The notes below the pieces were generated by a model. The model ran no database searches, was not told the origin of the DNA, and saw nothing but the letters and a program-made list of their open reading frames with translations. Made by a program: the position numbers and the translations under genes. A DNA stretch of 64,000 nucleotides, taken from Trifolium pratense (taxonomy: Eukaryota; Streptophyta; Magnoliopsida; Fabales; Fabaceae). The DNA lies in NCBI RefSeq assembly GCF_020283565.1, contig NC_060062.1, positions 29,634,251-29,698,250 of the forward strand, given 5' to 3'. Positions 10,513 to 20,671 of this stretch are shown piece by piece (position 1 is the stretch's first letter; the number at the start of each line of letters is the position of its first letter).

Positions 10513-11454
10513 ATTGCACAAGGGGTTATCCCTTCATACTTTTTTCTTTGCACTATATTTACTATAACACCACATATTGATTTATCTAGAATATCAATAG
10601 GAGCATGCATAACTGAATCGGGAAACATTAAAATTTCGGAAATAAAACTGATCTTTTACACAAGTAGTCTGAAGGAAATACCAAATATACATGATTTAAT
10701 TAAACTGAATAAGCTGTCATAATGTAACCGTTAATAAGTTTACATCAGAACCATGATAACTGATAAATACATGTAGATATGGCATAATCCTATACAAAAT
10801 CTCCCTTTAGTCTAAAACAAATAACCACTGAATAAGCCTTGTTGATCCGTCCAAGTTCCAGCTTCTCGAATGACAACCTGCTACCTATAATCAATAATTG
10901 TGGGGTGAGACTACTAAGCCTTAGTGAGTTTCTTACTACCCTCTACTTGGTGTACTAACACCGTGGTCCTGAAAATAGTTGATCACTAATAATCTTATAT
11001 TCATTAAAACATAGCTTAACATAATTAAAAGTGAATCACACAATTATAATCTTGTTCATTTTACAGGAAGCTTCCGAGGTGAGTATATCTCGAAAGGTCC
11101 ACTAAGGATGTACTCCTCTTAGGATGTTCTCCATTACCCGTTGTGACATAGCTATGCCACGTTGGTCTTACTCACATTAATTACATAACTTAACGGATTC
11201 CCTACTAATGTACGGAAACCTCTCATAGCATAATGCTATAGTAATAAGTGGTTGGGGAATTAACCACTAATTGATCAACTACTCTAATTAATTAACTGAA
11301 CATAACAACCCATCCCGGGAAGTCCTAAGTGATCAAATAGATCCATGCATAGGTTTCTAATTCATGTTGCTACCTATACTCATGTTTTAAAGCATGTACG
11401 TTCAGTTCGATTTCTGATGGTTAAGTACTCAAGCTTTTCAAACTGTTTTGTCAG
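10513..11454 (-). other. Non-coding stretch, possible 3' part of a minus-strand transcript
   Basis: No coding frame. On the minus strand the sequence reads like spliced non-coding RNA or retroelement leader DNA (see the promoter at 17205). Apart from that suggestion, nothing was recognised. Confidence 0.3.
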
Positions 11455-12495
11455 GATGCACCGGTTCAAGATTAACTTGCACCGGTGCATCAGTGCCTTT
11501 GGACTCCATAGGGACCACTCTAAGATTTATGCACCGATTCAAAGTTGGCTTGTACCGGTGCAAACTTACCATTTGCACCGGCTCAAACTCTCCTTGCTTG
11601 CACCGGTTCATAACTACTTGGAAACTATTTTGTTTTCCTAGGATTCTTGCACTGACTCAAGCCTTGCTCGCACCGGTACAATTTGCCCAGAATTTCCAAC
11701 CTGTAACTCTGGAACCTCTTGCACCGGTTCATCATTATCAGTGGCGGAACTAGAAAAAATATCGTGGGTGGGCCGAAAAATAGTCAATCTATTTTCAAAT
11801 TGAATTTTTTGCTCTTCTATTTTCACATGTTACTATTTTGGTACCAACAAACTATATTTTTACTCTAAAAATTGTGATTTTTGGCTATAAAGGTGATTTA
11901 TTGTCTCCAAACATTGAATCTAAAGATGAAATATCAAATTTGAGACCAAAATTCACAATTTTTTCCCATTAAAATTCGCTAATTTTACAGCAAAAAAGTA
12001 ATAAAAAAATATTGAGATAGGACTAAAATTGCAACAAATGTGAAAATATGGGACTTTAAAAATTTAATATTAATTAAACATATTTTTTATGTCATTTCAT
12101 ATTTATATACGCTAGTTCAACTGCTAATTTTATCTATTATTATAAATTCAATTAATTATGAACTAACATTTACACTAATACTTGAACTAATATGTGTACC
12201 GAATTACTTATAGTCATCAATAATATACTCTAAATTAATATTTATATTAATATTTGTACATATATATATACCGGGTGACTTAAAATCATTAATAATACAT
12301 TTAAATTAATACCCTACATATAAAAAAAATTATTTTTTGGGGGTGGGGTGGGCCGCGGCCCATCTCAGCCCACCCCTAGGTCCGCTGCTGATCATTATGA
12401 CGCACCGACTCAACAGGCCCAGTTTTACCCATTGTACTTGTTCTGAGTTGGTTGAACCGATTCAACCAAGCCTTGCACCAATGCAAGTTTTCCTG
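11455..12495. repeat. Irregular array of GCACCGGTTCAA-like motifs, split by hAT copy B
   Basis: Variants of gcaccggttcaa recur about every 30-50 bases: 11458, 11478, 11531, 11553, 11575, 11601, 11669 and 11721, then 12401, 12456 and 12474 to the right of the hAT insertion. The spacing is not constant and the intervening sequence differs, so this is neither a simple tandem repeat nor a microsatellite. It lies in the presumed minus-strand non-coding unit. Confidence 0.6.
11739..12390. mobile_element. hAT-type non-autonomous element, copy B (652 bp)
   Basis: Terminal inverted repeats cagtggcggaactag and (complement of right end) cagcagcggacctag match at 12 of 15 positions. The perfect 8-bp target duplication is atcattat (11731-11738 and 12391-12398), which together with the CAG ends points to the hAT superfamily. 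There is no transposase frame. It is very similar to copy C at 48032, with only a few substitutions and small indels seen. Confidence 0.88.
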
Positions 12496-13277
12496 CAAAA
12501 CTGCAAAATCAATAAACAGAGTTCTAAAACAGTCCCTAATTGTCTCTAATCATTTATAACACCTTAACCATCATAGATACAACCAACACAGTCACATGCA
12601 ATGGGGAATTAAGTCCAATTTCATAATTAATCCATTTATGAGTTATCTAGGTTACTAATCATATCCCAACATGAAAATAAATTAAAATCCTATGCTTTGG
12701 ACTTATGGTTGCCATGTCTCTACTTAAACAAACCCACCTGATATTTCTAGCGTCACTGAGTTGTTCCGTATGTTCTCGAACATCCGTTCGTGCCTCTTGA
12801 AGCTCAAACCCGCAGTCACAAAACCAGAATTTTGACAGCATCAGTGCCCTGACTTCAGAAGCATCTACCGGCTTCAATACTGATCCAAATTTCACGAAAC
12901 TTGTAGCCAAACTGAAGGAAATTTCGTTAGCTTTCCATACATGTAAGTGCCATACGAAATGGATTTACGGTTTGTCAGCTACATCTCGATTACTGACGAC
13001 TGGTACAAACAAAAATGTGCAGAATTTCTTACCTTAAAGTGTCAATAACCACCAAAGAGGCAAAAAGGCTAGCTATGAGCTCTCCCAATTCTTCTAACTC
13101 ATTAAAGGGTCTTCCAATCCTTGTTTCACTCAATTTGCAGCTCCAAACATTTATGCATAGGTTCAAAACAACAATTCCTCACATGCAGCCACAACAAAGA
13201 ATGAATAAGGGTTTAGTTTTGAAAACTTAAATGAGAACAAAGAAGGATGGAAAAGGAACTAATTTCATTATTCTCAC
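12491..13277 (-). other. Non-coding sequence left of the TRIM array
   Basis: No conserved frame; a minus-strand frame at 12659-12910 has no recognised homologue. It contains intron-like boundaries on the minus strand but no protein family evidence. Confidence 0.35.
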
Positions 13278-13541
13278 TGTTAGAATAGAAAATATTATAA
13301 TATTATTTGTTGAGAAAATATCTCGATTTGGTTTGTTTATTCTTAGCCCTATAATAAAGGGATTTAGTTTAGATTTAAATTTATTCACTTGGTTATAAAT
13401 ACCAAGGTAGTATCATACTATTTGATTAATGTAAATAATGTAAATATTGTAATTAGGGTTATTGACATCATTATCAATAATATTTTATTGTTCCTTATTA
13501 TTTTCTCCTATTCTTTAACCTAAATTCCCCAAATTACAACA
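13278..13541 (+). repeat. TRIM LTR1
   Basis: 264 bp, starting tgttagaatag and ending ttacaaca. It is followed directly by the primer-binding site. I saw no difference from LTR2. Confidence 0.93.
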
Positions 13542-13870
13542 TGGTATCAGAGCCATGGTATCCACCTTGAAACATAATTCCGCTGCAATTTCTCCCGAGA
13601 ATAATTAATTCTTGGTTATTCTTCACTTTACCTTTTTTATCTTTTTTTCATATAAACTCTAGCCGTCATTAGAATTTATTTATATTTTGTTCCACACCTT
13701 TGTGGTTCTTGTTTACCCCTTTGCTTTCTTTTCTAACCCTTATTGATATGTTACTTAACACATGCAGTCACATGCCAATTTTCCATGAATCCTTTACCTT
13801 TAACCACCGTTTTTTCCCAAGATTGATCATCAGTCTCTCTTGATCTTGTTTTGGTGGCCTAATTACCTGT

Positions 13871-14254
13871 TTTGTGATACCTTAATCTGCGGGCATACCC
13901 CGTTTGTGATCCCTTAATCCGCGGGCATACCCCGTTTGTGATCCCTTAATTTGCGGGCATACCCCGTTTGTTATCCCTTAATCCGCGGGCATACCCCGTT
14001 TGTGATTCTTTAATCCGCGGGTCCCCGTTCCCTTTAATCCCGTTACCCGTTTGTGATTCTTTAATCCGCGGGTCCTGTTACCTTTAATCCTGTTACCCGT
14101 TTGTGATTCTTTAATCCGCGGGTCCCCGTTACCTTTAATCCCGTTACCCGTTTGTGATTCTTTAATCCGCGGGTCCCGTTACCTTTAACCACAGTTACCC
14201 GTTTGTGATTCTTTAATCCGCGGGCCCCCGTTTGTGATACTTCAATCCGCGGGT
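13871..14254 (+). repeat. Minisatellite inside the TRIM internal region
   Basis: About a dozen degenerate units of the type cgtttgtgat(cc/tc)(c/t)ttaatccgcggg alternate with accccgttacc/ataccc linkers. It is repeated at the same place in the other two internal regions (14976-15359 and 16081-16464). CG-rich words such as ccgcggg are unusual for the window. Confidence 0.9.
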
Positions 14255-14382
14255 ATTTTTACTTAATTTGATATGGATTCATCTCTTCAGCCGCTCCTCT
14301 ACTGCTTCTTTGGTTGTTGCTCTTCGTTAGCTTGCTATCAATAACAAGCTTAAAGCTTAGTAAGCTTTAGCTTGAGGGGGAG

Positions 14383-14646
14383 TGTTAGAATAGAAAATAT
14401 TATAATATTATTTGTTGAGAAAATATCTCGATTTGGTTTGTTTATTCTTAGCCCTATAATAAAGGGATTTAGTTTAGATTTAAATTTATTCACTTGGTTA
14501 TAAATACCAAGGTAGTATCATACTATTTGATTAATGTAAATAATGTAAATATTGTAATTAGGGTTATTGACATCATTATCAATAATATTTTATTGTTCCT
14601 TATTATTTTCTCCTATTCTTTAACCTAAATTCCCCAAATTACAACA
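14383..14646 (+). repeat. TRIM LTR2
   Basis: 264 bp; shared boundary between the first and second internal regions, preceded by ttgagggggag and followed by tggtatcagagcca. Confidence 0.93.
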
Positions 14647-15487
14647 TGGTATCAGAGCCATGGTATCCACCTTAAAACATAATTCCGCTGCAATTTCTCC
14701 CGAGAATAATTAATTCTTGGTTATTCTTCACTTTACCTTTTTTATCTTTTTTTCATATAAACCCTAGCCGTCATTAGAATTTATTTATATTTTGTTCCAC
14801 ACCTTTGTGGTTCTTGTTTACCCCTTTGCTTTCTTTTCTAACCCTTATTGATATGTTACTTAACACATGCAGTCACATGCCAATTTTCCATGAATCCTTT
14901 ACCTTTAACCACCGTTTTTTCCCAAGATTGATCATCAGTCTCTCTTGATCTTGTTTTGGTGGCCTAATTACCTGTTTTGTGATACCTTAATCTGCGGGCA
15001 TACCCCGTTTGTGATCCCTTAATCCGCGGGCATACCCCGTTTGTGATCCCTTAATTTGCGGGCATACCCCGTTTGTTATCCCTTAATCCGCGGGCATACC
15101 CCGTTTGTGATTCTTTAATCCGCGGGTCCCCGTTCCCTTTAATCCCGTTACCCGTTTGTGATTCTTTAATCCGCGGGTCCTGTTACCTTTAATCCTGTTA
15201 CCCGTTTGTGATTCTTTAATTCGCGGGTCCCCGTTACCTTTAATCCCGTTACCCGTTTGTGATTCTTTAATCCGCGGGTCCCGTTACCTTTAACCACAGT
15301 TACCCGTTTGTGATTCTTTAATCCGCGGGCCCCCGTTTGTGATACTTCAATCCGCGGGTATTTTTACTTAATTTGATATGGATTCATCTCTTCAGCCGCT
15401 CCTCTACTGCTTCTTTGGTTGTTGCTCTTCGTTAGCTTGCTATCAATAACAAGCTTAAAGCTTAGTAAGCTTTAGCTTGAGGGGGAG

Positions 15488-15751
15488 TGTTAGAATAGAA
15501 AATATTATAATATTATTTGTTGAGAAAATATCTCGATTTGGTTTGTTTATTCTTAGCCCTATAATAAAGGGATTTAGTTTAGATTTAAATTTATTCGCTT
15601 GGTTATAAATACCAAGGTAGTATCATACTATTTGATTAATGTAAATAATGTAAATATTGTAATTAGGGTTATTGACATCATTATCAATAATATTTTATTG
15701 TTCCTTATTATTTTCTCCTATTCTTTAACCTAAATTCCCCAAATTACAACA
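15488..15751 (+). repeat. TRIM LTR3
   Basis: 264 bp; one substitution from LTR1 was seen (attcgcttgg instead of attcacttgg). Confidence 0.93.
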
Positions 15752-16592
15752 TGGTATCAGAGCCATGGTATCCACCTTGAAACATAATTCCGCTGCAATT
15801 TCTCCCGAGAATAATTAATTCTTGGTTATTCTTCACTTTACCTTTTTTATCTTTTTTTCATATAAACCCTAGCCGTCATTAGAATTTATTTATATTTTGT
15901 TCCACACCTTTGTGGTTCTTGTTTACCCCTTTGCTTTCTTTTCTAACCCTTATTGATATGTTACTTAACACATGCAGTCACATGCCAATTTTCCATGAAT
16001 CCTTTACCTTTAACCACCGTTTTTTCCCAAGATTGATCATCAGTCTCTCTTGATCTTGTTTTGGTGGCCTAATTACCTGTTTTGTGATACCTTAATCTGC
16101 GGGCATACCCCGTTTGTGATCCCTTAATCCGCGGGCATACCCCGTTTGTGATCCCTTAATTTGCGGGCATACCCCGTTTGTTATCCCTTAATCCGCGGGC
16201 ATACCCCGTTTGTGATTCTTTAATCCGCGGGTCCCCGTTCCCTTTAATCCCGTTACCCGTTTGTGATTCTTTAATCCGCGGGTCCTGTTACCTTTAATCC
16301 TGTTACCCGTTTGTGATTCTTTAATCCGCGGGTCCCCGTTACCTTTAATCCCGTTACCCGTTTGTGATTCTTTAATCCGCGGGTCCCGTTACCTTTAACC
16401 ACAGTTACCCGTTTGTGATTCTTTAATCCGCGGGCCCCCGTTTGTGATACTTCAATCCGCGGGTATTTTTACTTAATTTGATATGGATTCATCTCTTCAG
16501 CCGCTCCTCTACTGCTTCTTTGGTTGTTGCTCTTCGTTAGCTTGCTATCAATAACAAGCTTAAAGCTTAGTAAGCTTTAGCTTGAGGGGGAG

Positions 16593-16862
16593 TGTTAGAA
16601 TAGAAAATATTATAATATTATTTGTTGAGAAAATATCTCGATTTGGTTTGTTTATTCTTAGCCCTATAATAAAAGGGATTTAGTTTAGATTTAAATTTAT
16701 TCACTTGGTTATAAATACCAAGGTAGTATCATACTATTTGATTAATGTAAATAATGTAAATATTGTAATTAGGGTTATTGACATCATTATCAATAATCAA
16801 TAATATTTTATTGTTCCTTATTATTTTCTTCTATTCTTTAACCTAAATTCTATAATTCAACA
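16593..16862 (+). repeat. TRIM LTR4, diverged outer 3' LTR
   Basis: 270 bp. It differs from LTRs 1-3 by an extra a in aaaaggg, a duplicated caataat, ttcttc for ttctcc, and a different end (ctataattcaaca instead of ccccaaattacaaca). It is followed by the target duplication ctcac, not by a primer site. Confidence 0.9.
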
Positions 16863-16867
16863 CTCAC

Positions 16868-17840
16868 CTCTATTCCTAATCAGCAAGAGCTTGAATTTGA
16901 ACATAAACACACATGCAATGGGTTTTCCTTTCATTGATTCAAAGTGAGGGATTTGCCATCAATTTGAGGGAGTGAGGCGAGAGAGAAAAAGAGAGTTACG
17001 TTTGTTGTTCTGACTTTCTCAAGTGGTGAATCAATGGGAAGTGTAGTGACTTTGGGGTTGTTGATGATGATGGTGAGTTTGTGAGAGAGAAAAGAGAAAG
17101 GGAAAAGTTATGTTTCTGCTTGAGAGAGAGATAGATAAATGAGCTGAGGAGTATGTTCTCTGTAGAATTAAAACAGGAAGTGAAATGGATGGACAAAGGT
17201 TTGTGATTTATATAGCAATAGATCCTCAATTACCATCCTGCCCTTCTCATAACCACTCTCATTCATATCATCTCTAAATCAAAGAGTATTGTCCTCTAAT
17301 TACTTTTCCACATTTTTGGTCACTTATCCTTTAAATTAACTCCAATAATTATCTCTAATTAATATTATTTTTATTAATTAAGATCGGAATATTACAATTA
17401 CTAGTACTATGTTTCTGTTTACCGAATTGGATTAACAAATTAGATCTTCAATAATTATACAAATAACTTTGACACTACATTTTAACGCAAATTTTTAAGA
17501 CATTAAAAATAAAATAAGTGGTCACTGACAACAGTTTTCTTAAACAAGAAAAAACATGTTGCCTTTTGCATAATATTAGACAATGGTTTTTTAACTCATT
17601 AAAAGTAGTGTTGTAGTAGAGGAGAAATCTTGAGTGAACTCTTTCGATCGATGTAAAACTAATTAACTTACGCTTGATAGATCTCAATATTTTCTAATAC
17701 ACATTTTAATAATTATAAAAATGAATAAAAATAATTATATATGAATTAATCACTTTGATAGATTCTTGTTCAGTTTTGATATACTGTATGAGAGATATTC
17801 TTAAATGGTGTAAACTAAGATAACAAAGTAAATTCTAATA
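16868..17840. other. Leader-like DNA and AT-rich intergenic sequence
   Basis: Positions 16870-17215 form the GA-rich (plus strand) leader discussed at the TATA-like box. The remainder is AT-rich with no recognised feature. Confidence 0.4.
17205..17215 (-). promoter_or_regulatory. TATA-like box for a leftward transcript
   Basis: The minus strand reads gctatataaatcac, followed by a CT-rich leader with many tctctct runs and caacaac words, as in plant 5' leaders. The transcript would run into the TRIM array, which was inserted later. No coding region was found downstream. Confidence 0.3.
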
Positions 17841-18196
17841 TGACCACTTCATCAAGTGGTCCATGGTGGACCAGTTATAAATAACATTATAACGAATACG
17901 AATTTTATAAAATTCACCGTTTAATTGAAAGTTTATATCATATAGAACATCCATAGAAAAATTTAGAAAAATTGAAATCATTTGATATGTTATCCAGACA
18001 CATCAAGATTAACGGTTTATTAAATAACGTAAATCTTGACGAGTCTCAATAATATATCAAATGATTTTAAAAAAAATTTAAAAAATTTATGGATGATCTA
18101 TACAATATAAACTTTCAATCAAACAGTGAATTTCGTAAAATTCATATTCGATAGATCACTTGTCTATGATAGACCACTTATAAAGGTGGTCCACCG
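17841..18196. mobile_element. Foldback MITE
   Basis: The left arm (gtggtccatggtggacc.., gaattttataaaattcac.., gaaagtttata) is matched in inverted order by the right arm (tataaactttcaatc.., gaatttcgtaaaattcat.., ggtggtccacc). The arms are roughly 170 bp with many mismatches. No clear target duplication was found. A related end (caacggtggac..) occurs near 31830. Confidence 0.6.
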
Positions 18197-19556
18197 TAAC
18201 ATTAGCCTCATTTTTATAGGCAGTTCACTATAAACTAAGATTTTGATGATTTTAAACATTAGCTCCGCAATGTACATTGTATTAAAATAAGATTTTGCTA
18301 AGCATCGCGCACTTAAAAAACTCCCCGGAGTAACATTCTTTTTCATGTTATATTTTTTTTCCTAAAAAGGACAGGAATTAAAAACAAATTGTACTAAACA
18401 TGTATTTAAATCTATTTTTAAACAGTAAGCAAGGTTGCAGAATATTCGTTCATTATCTAAAGATATTATGTGTAGATTCTAGTAAATAGGCTCGACCACC
18501 GGGTATGATAATTGAAAATTATATTGGAATATATTATCTTTAATCATTAATAAGAATAAAGTTTGACCTTGTCCAATAATTGAGATAACGATTGTTCTGA
18601 GTTTCGGAATAATCTTTGATTTCTTTCGTTCCAAATAATCCTGATACATAAGAGTCAAATAAGTTGTAGGAAGGAGTGACGCGTTCTGAGTCCACCCGAT
18701 GAAAAAGTAAACTGAAGAAAATGATCAACTAGATTTTGAGGATCCACCAATGACAAGTCAATCAACGACCTAACTGACGATCAACGAGAGCCAAAGATAC
18801 CGCTAGAAATAAATAAGTGTTGAGTTGACTCCATACCCCTGTATCCAGCCTCACAAGACTGAGCCTTTGAAGTGGTGATATCAGGAATGTCAAATTTATT
18901 TTAATTGGCAACCTATCTCTCAAGTCTCCAAACAAAAGTAAACACCTTAAAAAAAAACATGTTTATGCCAGATGTGTGGTAACCTATCTCTGAAAAGTCT
19001 CCGCTTGTTGAAAATTTCATTATGCAAAAGATATTATGTGTAGATTCTAAAAGACTTGTTGCATAGAAATAATTGCACACCCACCACCACCACACATTGA
19101 TTAAATAAATAATTGTATGACAGCAAAAAATTGGGATACTGTGATTGAATTGGCCTCACATTGGCTGCTAATTTCGAGTGGCTAGTTTGTTTGGAAACTT
19201 CGGGCATCCATTTATATTTATATGTTTTAAATATTCCCCCTCGTGATAATATATAAATAAAAATTACATTATTTTATTCATTACTGAGGGAGTATGTCGA
19301 ACACCAGTTACACCACAGGGCTGCTATTTAAACATCACACTTTATAAACAAAAATTAGACTTTGTAGCTCGCTCTAAACATGCACATTGAAACTGTCAAC
19401 AAAATTATATTAAAAAAAATCAAACAATGTACAAACTTGTCAATTATTGTATTTTTGTTTGTAACCGTTCACATAACATTTTCTAAGCACTATTGTTATA
19501 GTATCTAAATCAATCAAAATTATAAAGATAAATAAATAAACATCAATTGTGTCTTA
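18197..19556. other. Intergenic DNA, no gene recognised
   Basis: AT-rich with stop codons in all frames. A fragment at about 19234-19300 (tccccctcgtg..ctgagggagta) resembles Stowaway ends. Confidence 0.5.
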
Positions 19557-19783
19557 CTTTAGTTGGGAAACAGATATCCTGCAGTTTATTTTGACACAGT
19601 TTCCACGCAGTTTTGTATTACAGTCATCCGATCAAAAACCTGTGGTAGGGATTGTTTCATGTGATTTTTTAACTGCGTTAATCTGGATTGTCCGATCTAT
19701 AATTAACGGTCCAAATTTAAAACTGTGTGAAAACTTTGTGAAAAACTATTGCAGGAAATCTGCATCCCTTTAGTTGGGAAACA
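19557..19783. mobile_element. Short foldback element flanked by 16-bp direct repeats
   Basis: ctttagttgggaaaca occurs at 19557-19572 and 19768-19783. Inside, about 48 bp at each end (cagatatcctgcag..acgcagttttg and its counterpart aaaactgtgtgaaaac..gcaggaaatctg) form an imperfect inverted repeat. There is no coding capacity; the 74-codon frame here is incidental. Confidence 0.6.
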
Positions 19784-20580
19784 TAATTCTCAAATGTGAT
19801 GTACATTTTTTATTGATTAGTTAGACCCATGAACGTGCATTACTCAGTATGTTCCATCAAATTACTAACAAAATAAAAAATACTTATGCATGTTTTTATA
19901 ATTTTGATACACTATATTTTAAGCATCAGTCCTACGTGGTGACCATTTCCGTCCGTAATATTAGCCTATTCAAGAATTATTTTTTTTACGAAAAAAAATG
20001 ATATTCATTCATTCAAATCGGCAGAGTATATTAATTGAAATGATTACATATTCAAATTCGCCAAAAACTAAAAATAATGAATATGCGAACAAGCTCACAA
20101 CATCCGAGTTAATAGCATAAAATAGCTCAATATCTACAAATATGACAAAGCCTACCATTGATATAATGAAATTCAATTGTCAGAAATAGTATGCCTCCGG
20201 ATCTGCAACATTGACGACTATAAAATTATTGAATTCTGCCATGAATTTGGATTGAAATAAATCTGCAACATCGTATGAAGACGGGATAACAAACAACTCC
20301 ATACTACAAAGAAAAAACCTCAAATAAAACCTAAAATCATGTGTAAATTACTTGTTGAATTGAAAAAGAAATAAAAAATAATTAAGAGAAGGTAATTTCA
20401 TATCAAAATTGATTCTAAATCACTTCTCCCTATTGGATTGGATGAACCAAGAAAAAAGCAAAAATGAATTATGGTTGGTAAGAGTCTGACGGCTGAGTGG
20501 AAAAAAGAGAGACCACCTATTCAAGAATCAGATGTGATACCGTTTCACTCATTTAAAAACCAAAATAGCTGTTTAACTGT
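19784..20580. other. Upstream region of UGT B
   Basis: AT-rich intergenic sequence with no gene. The proximal promoter is listed separately. Confidence 0.5.
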
Positions 20581-20582
20581 TA

Positions 20583-20595
20583 TTATAAATAAATA
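20583..20595 (+). promoter_or_regulatory. TATA box of UGT B
   Basis: ttataaataaata lies about 80 bases upstream of the start codon at 20672, a normal plant distance. An alternative atataaatcat lies at 20618. Confidence 0.55.
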
Positions 20596-20671
20596 GGAGG
20601 GGACCCTATCGTGGAATATAAATCATATTACTCTCAAATCCAACTCCAACACCACAAAGAAAAAAATAGCT

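Larger units (their letters stand above)
13278..16862 (+). mobile_element. TRIM concatemer: four LTRs, three internal regions
   Basis: The order is LTR1 13278-13541, internal 13542-14382, LTR2 14383-14646, internal 14647-15487, LTR3 15488-15751, internal 15752-16592, LTR4 16593-16862. LTRs 1-3 are 264 bp, LTR4 is 270 bp, and each internal region is 841 bp, so the period is exactly 1105. Each internal region begins with the Met-tRNA primer site tggtatcagagcca and ends with the purine tract ttgagggggag. None has a meaningful ORF, so it would depend on proteins supplied by another element. The whole array has a single 5-bp target duplication ctcac (13273-13277, 16863-16867). Confidence 0.95.

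Noticed and set aside
13871..16464. CRISPR-like regularly spaced repeats
   Set aside because: The units are degenerate, directly adjoining, and lie inside LTR-bounded plant TRIM internal regions; there are no cas genes and the genome is eukaryotic.
17475..19095. Small minus-strand genes
   Set aside because: Frames of 60-70 codons in AT-rich DNA without motifs, introns or conserved starts.
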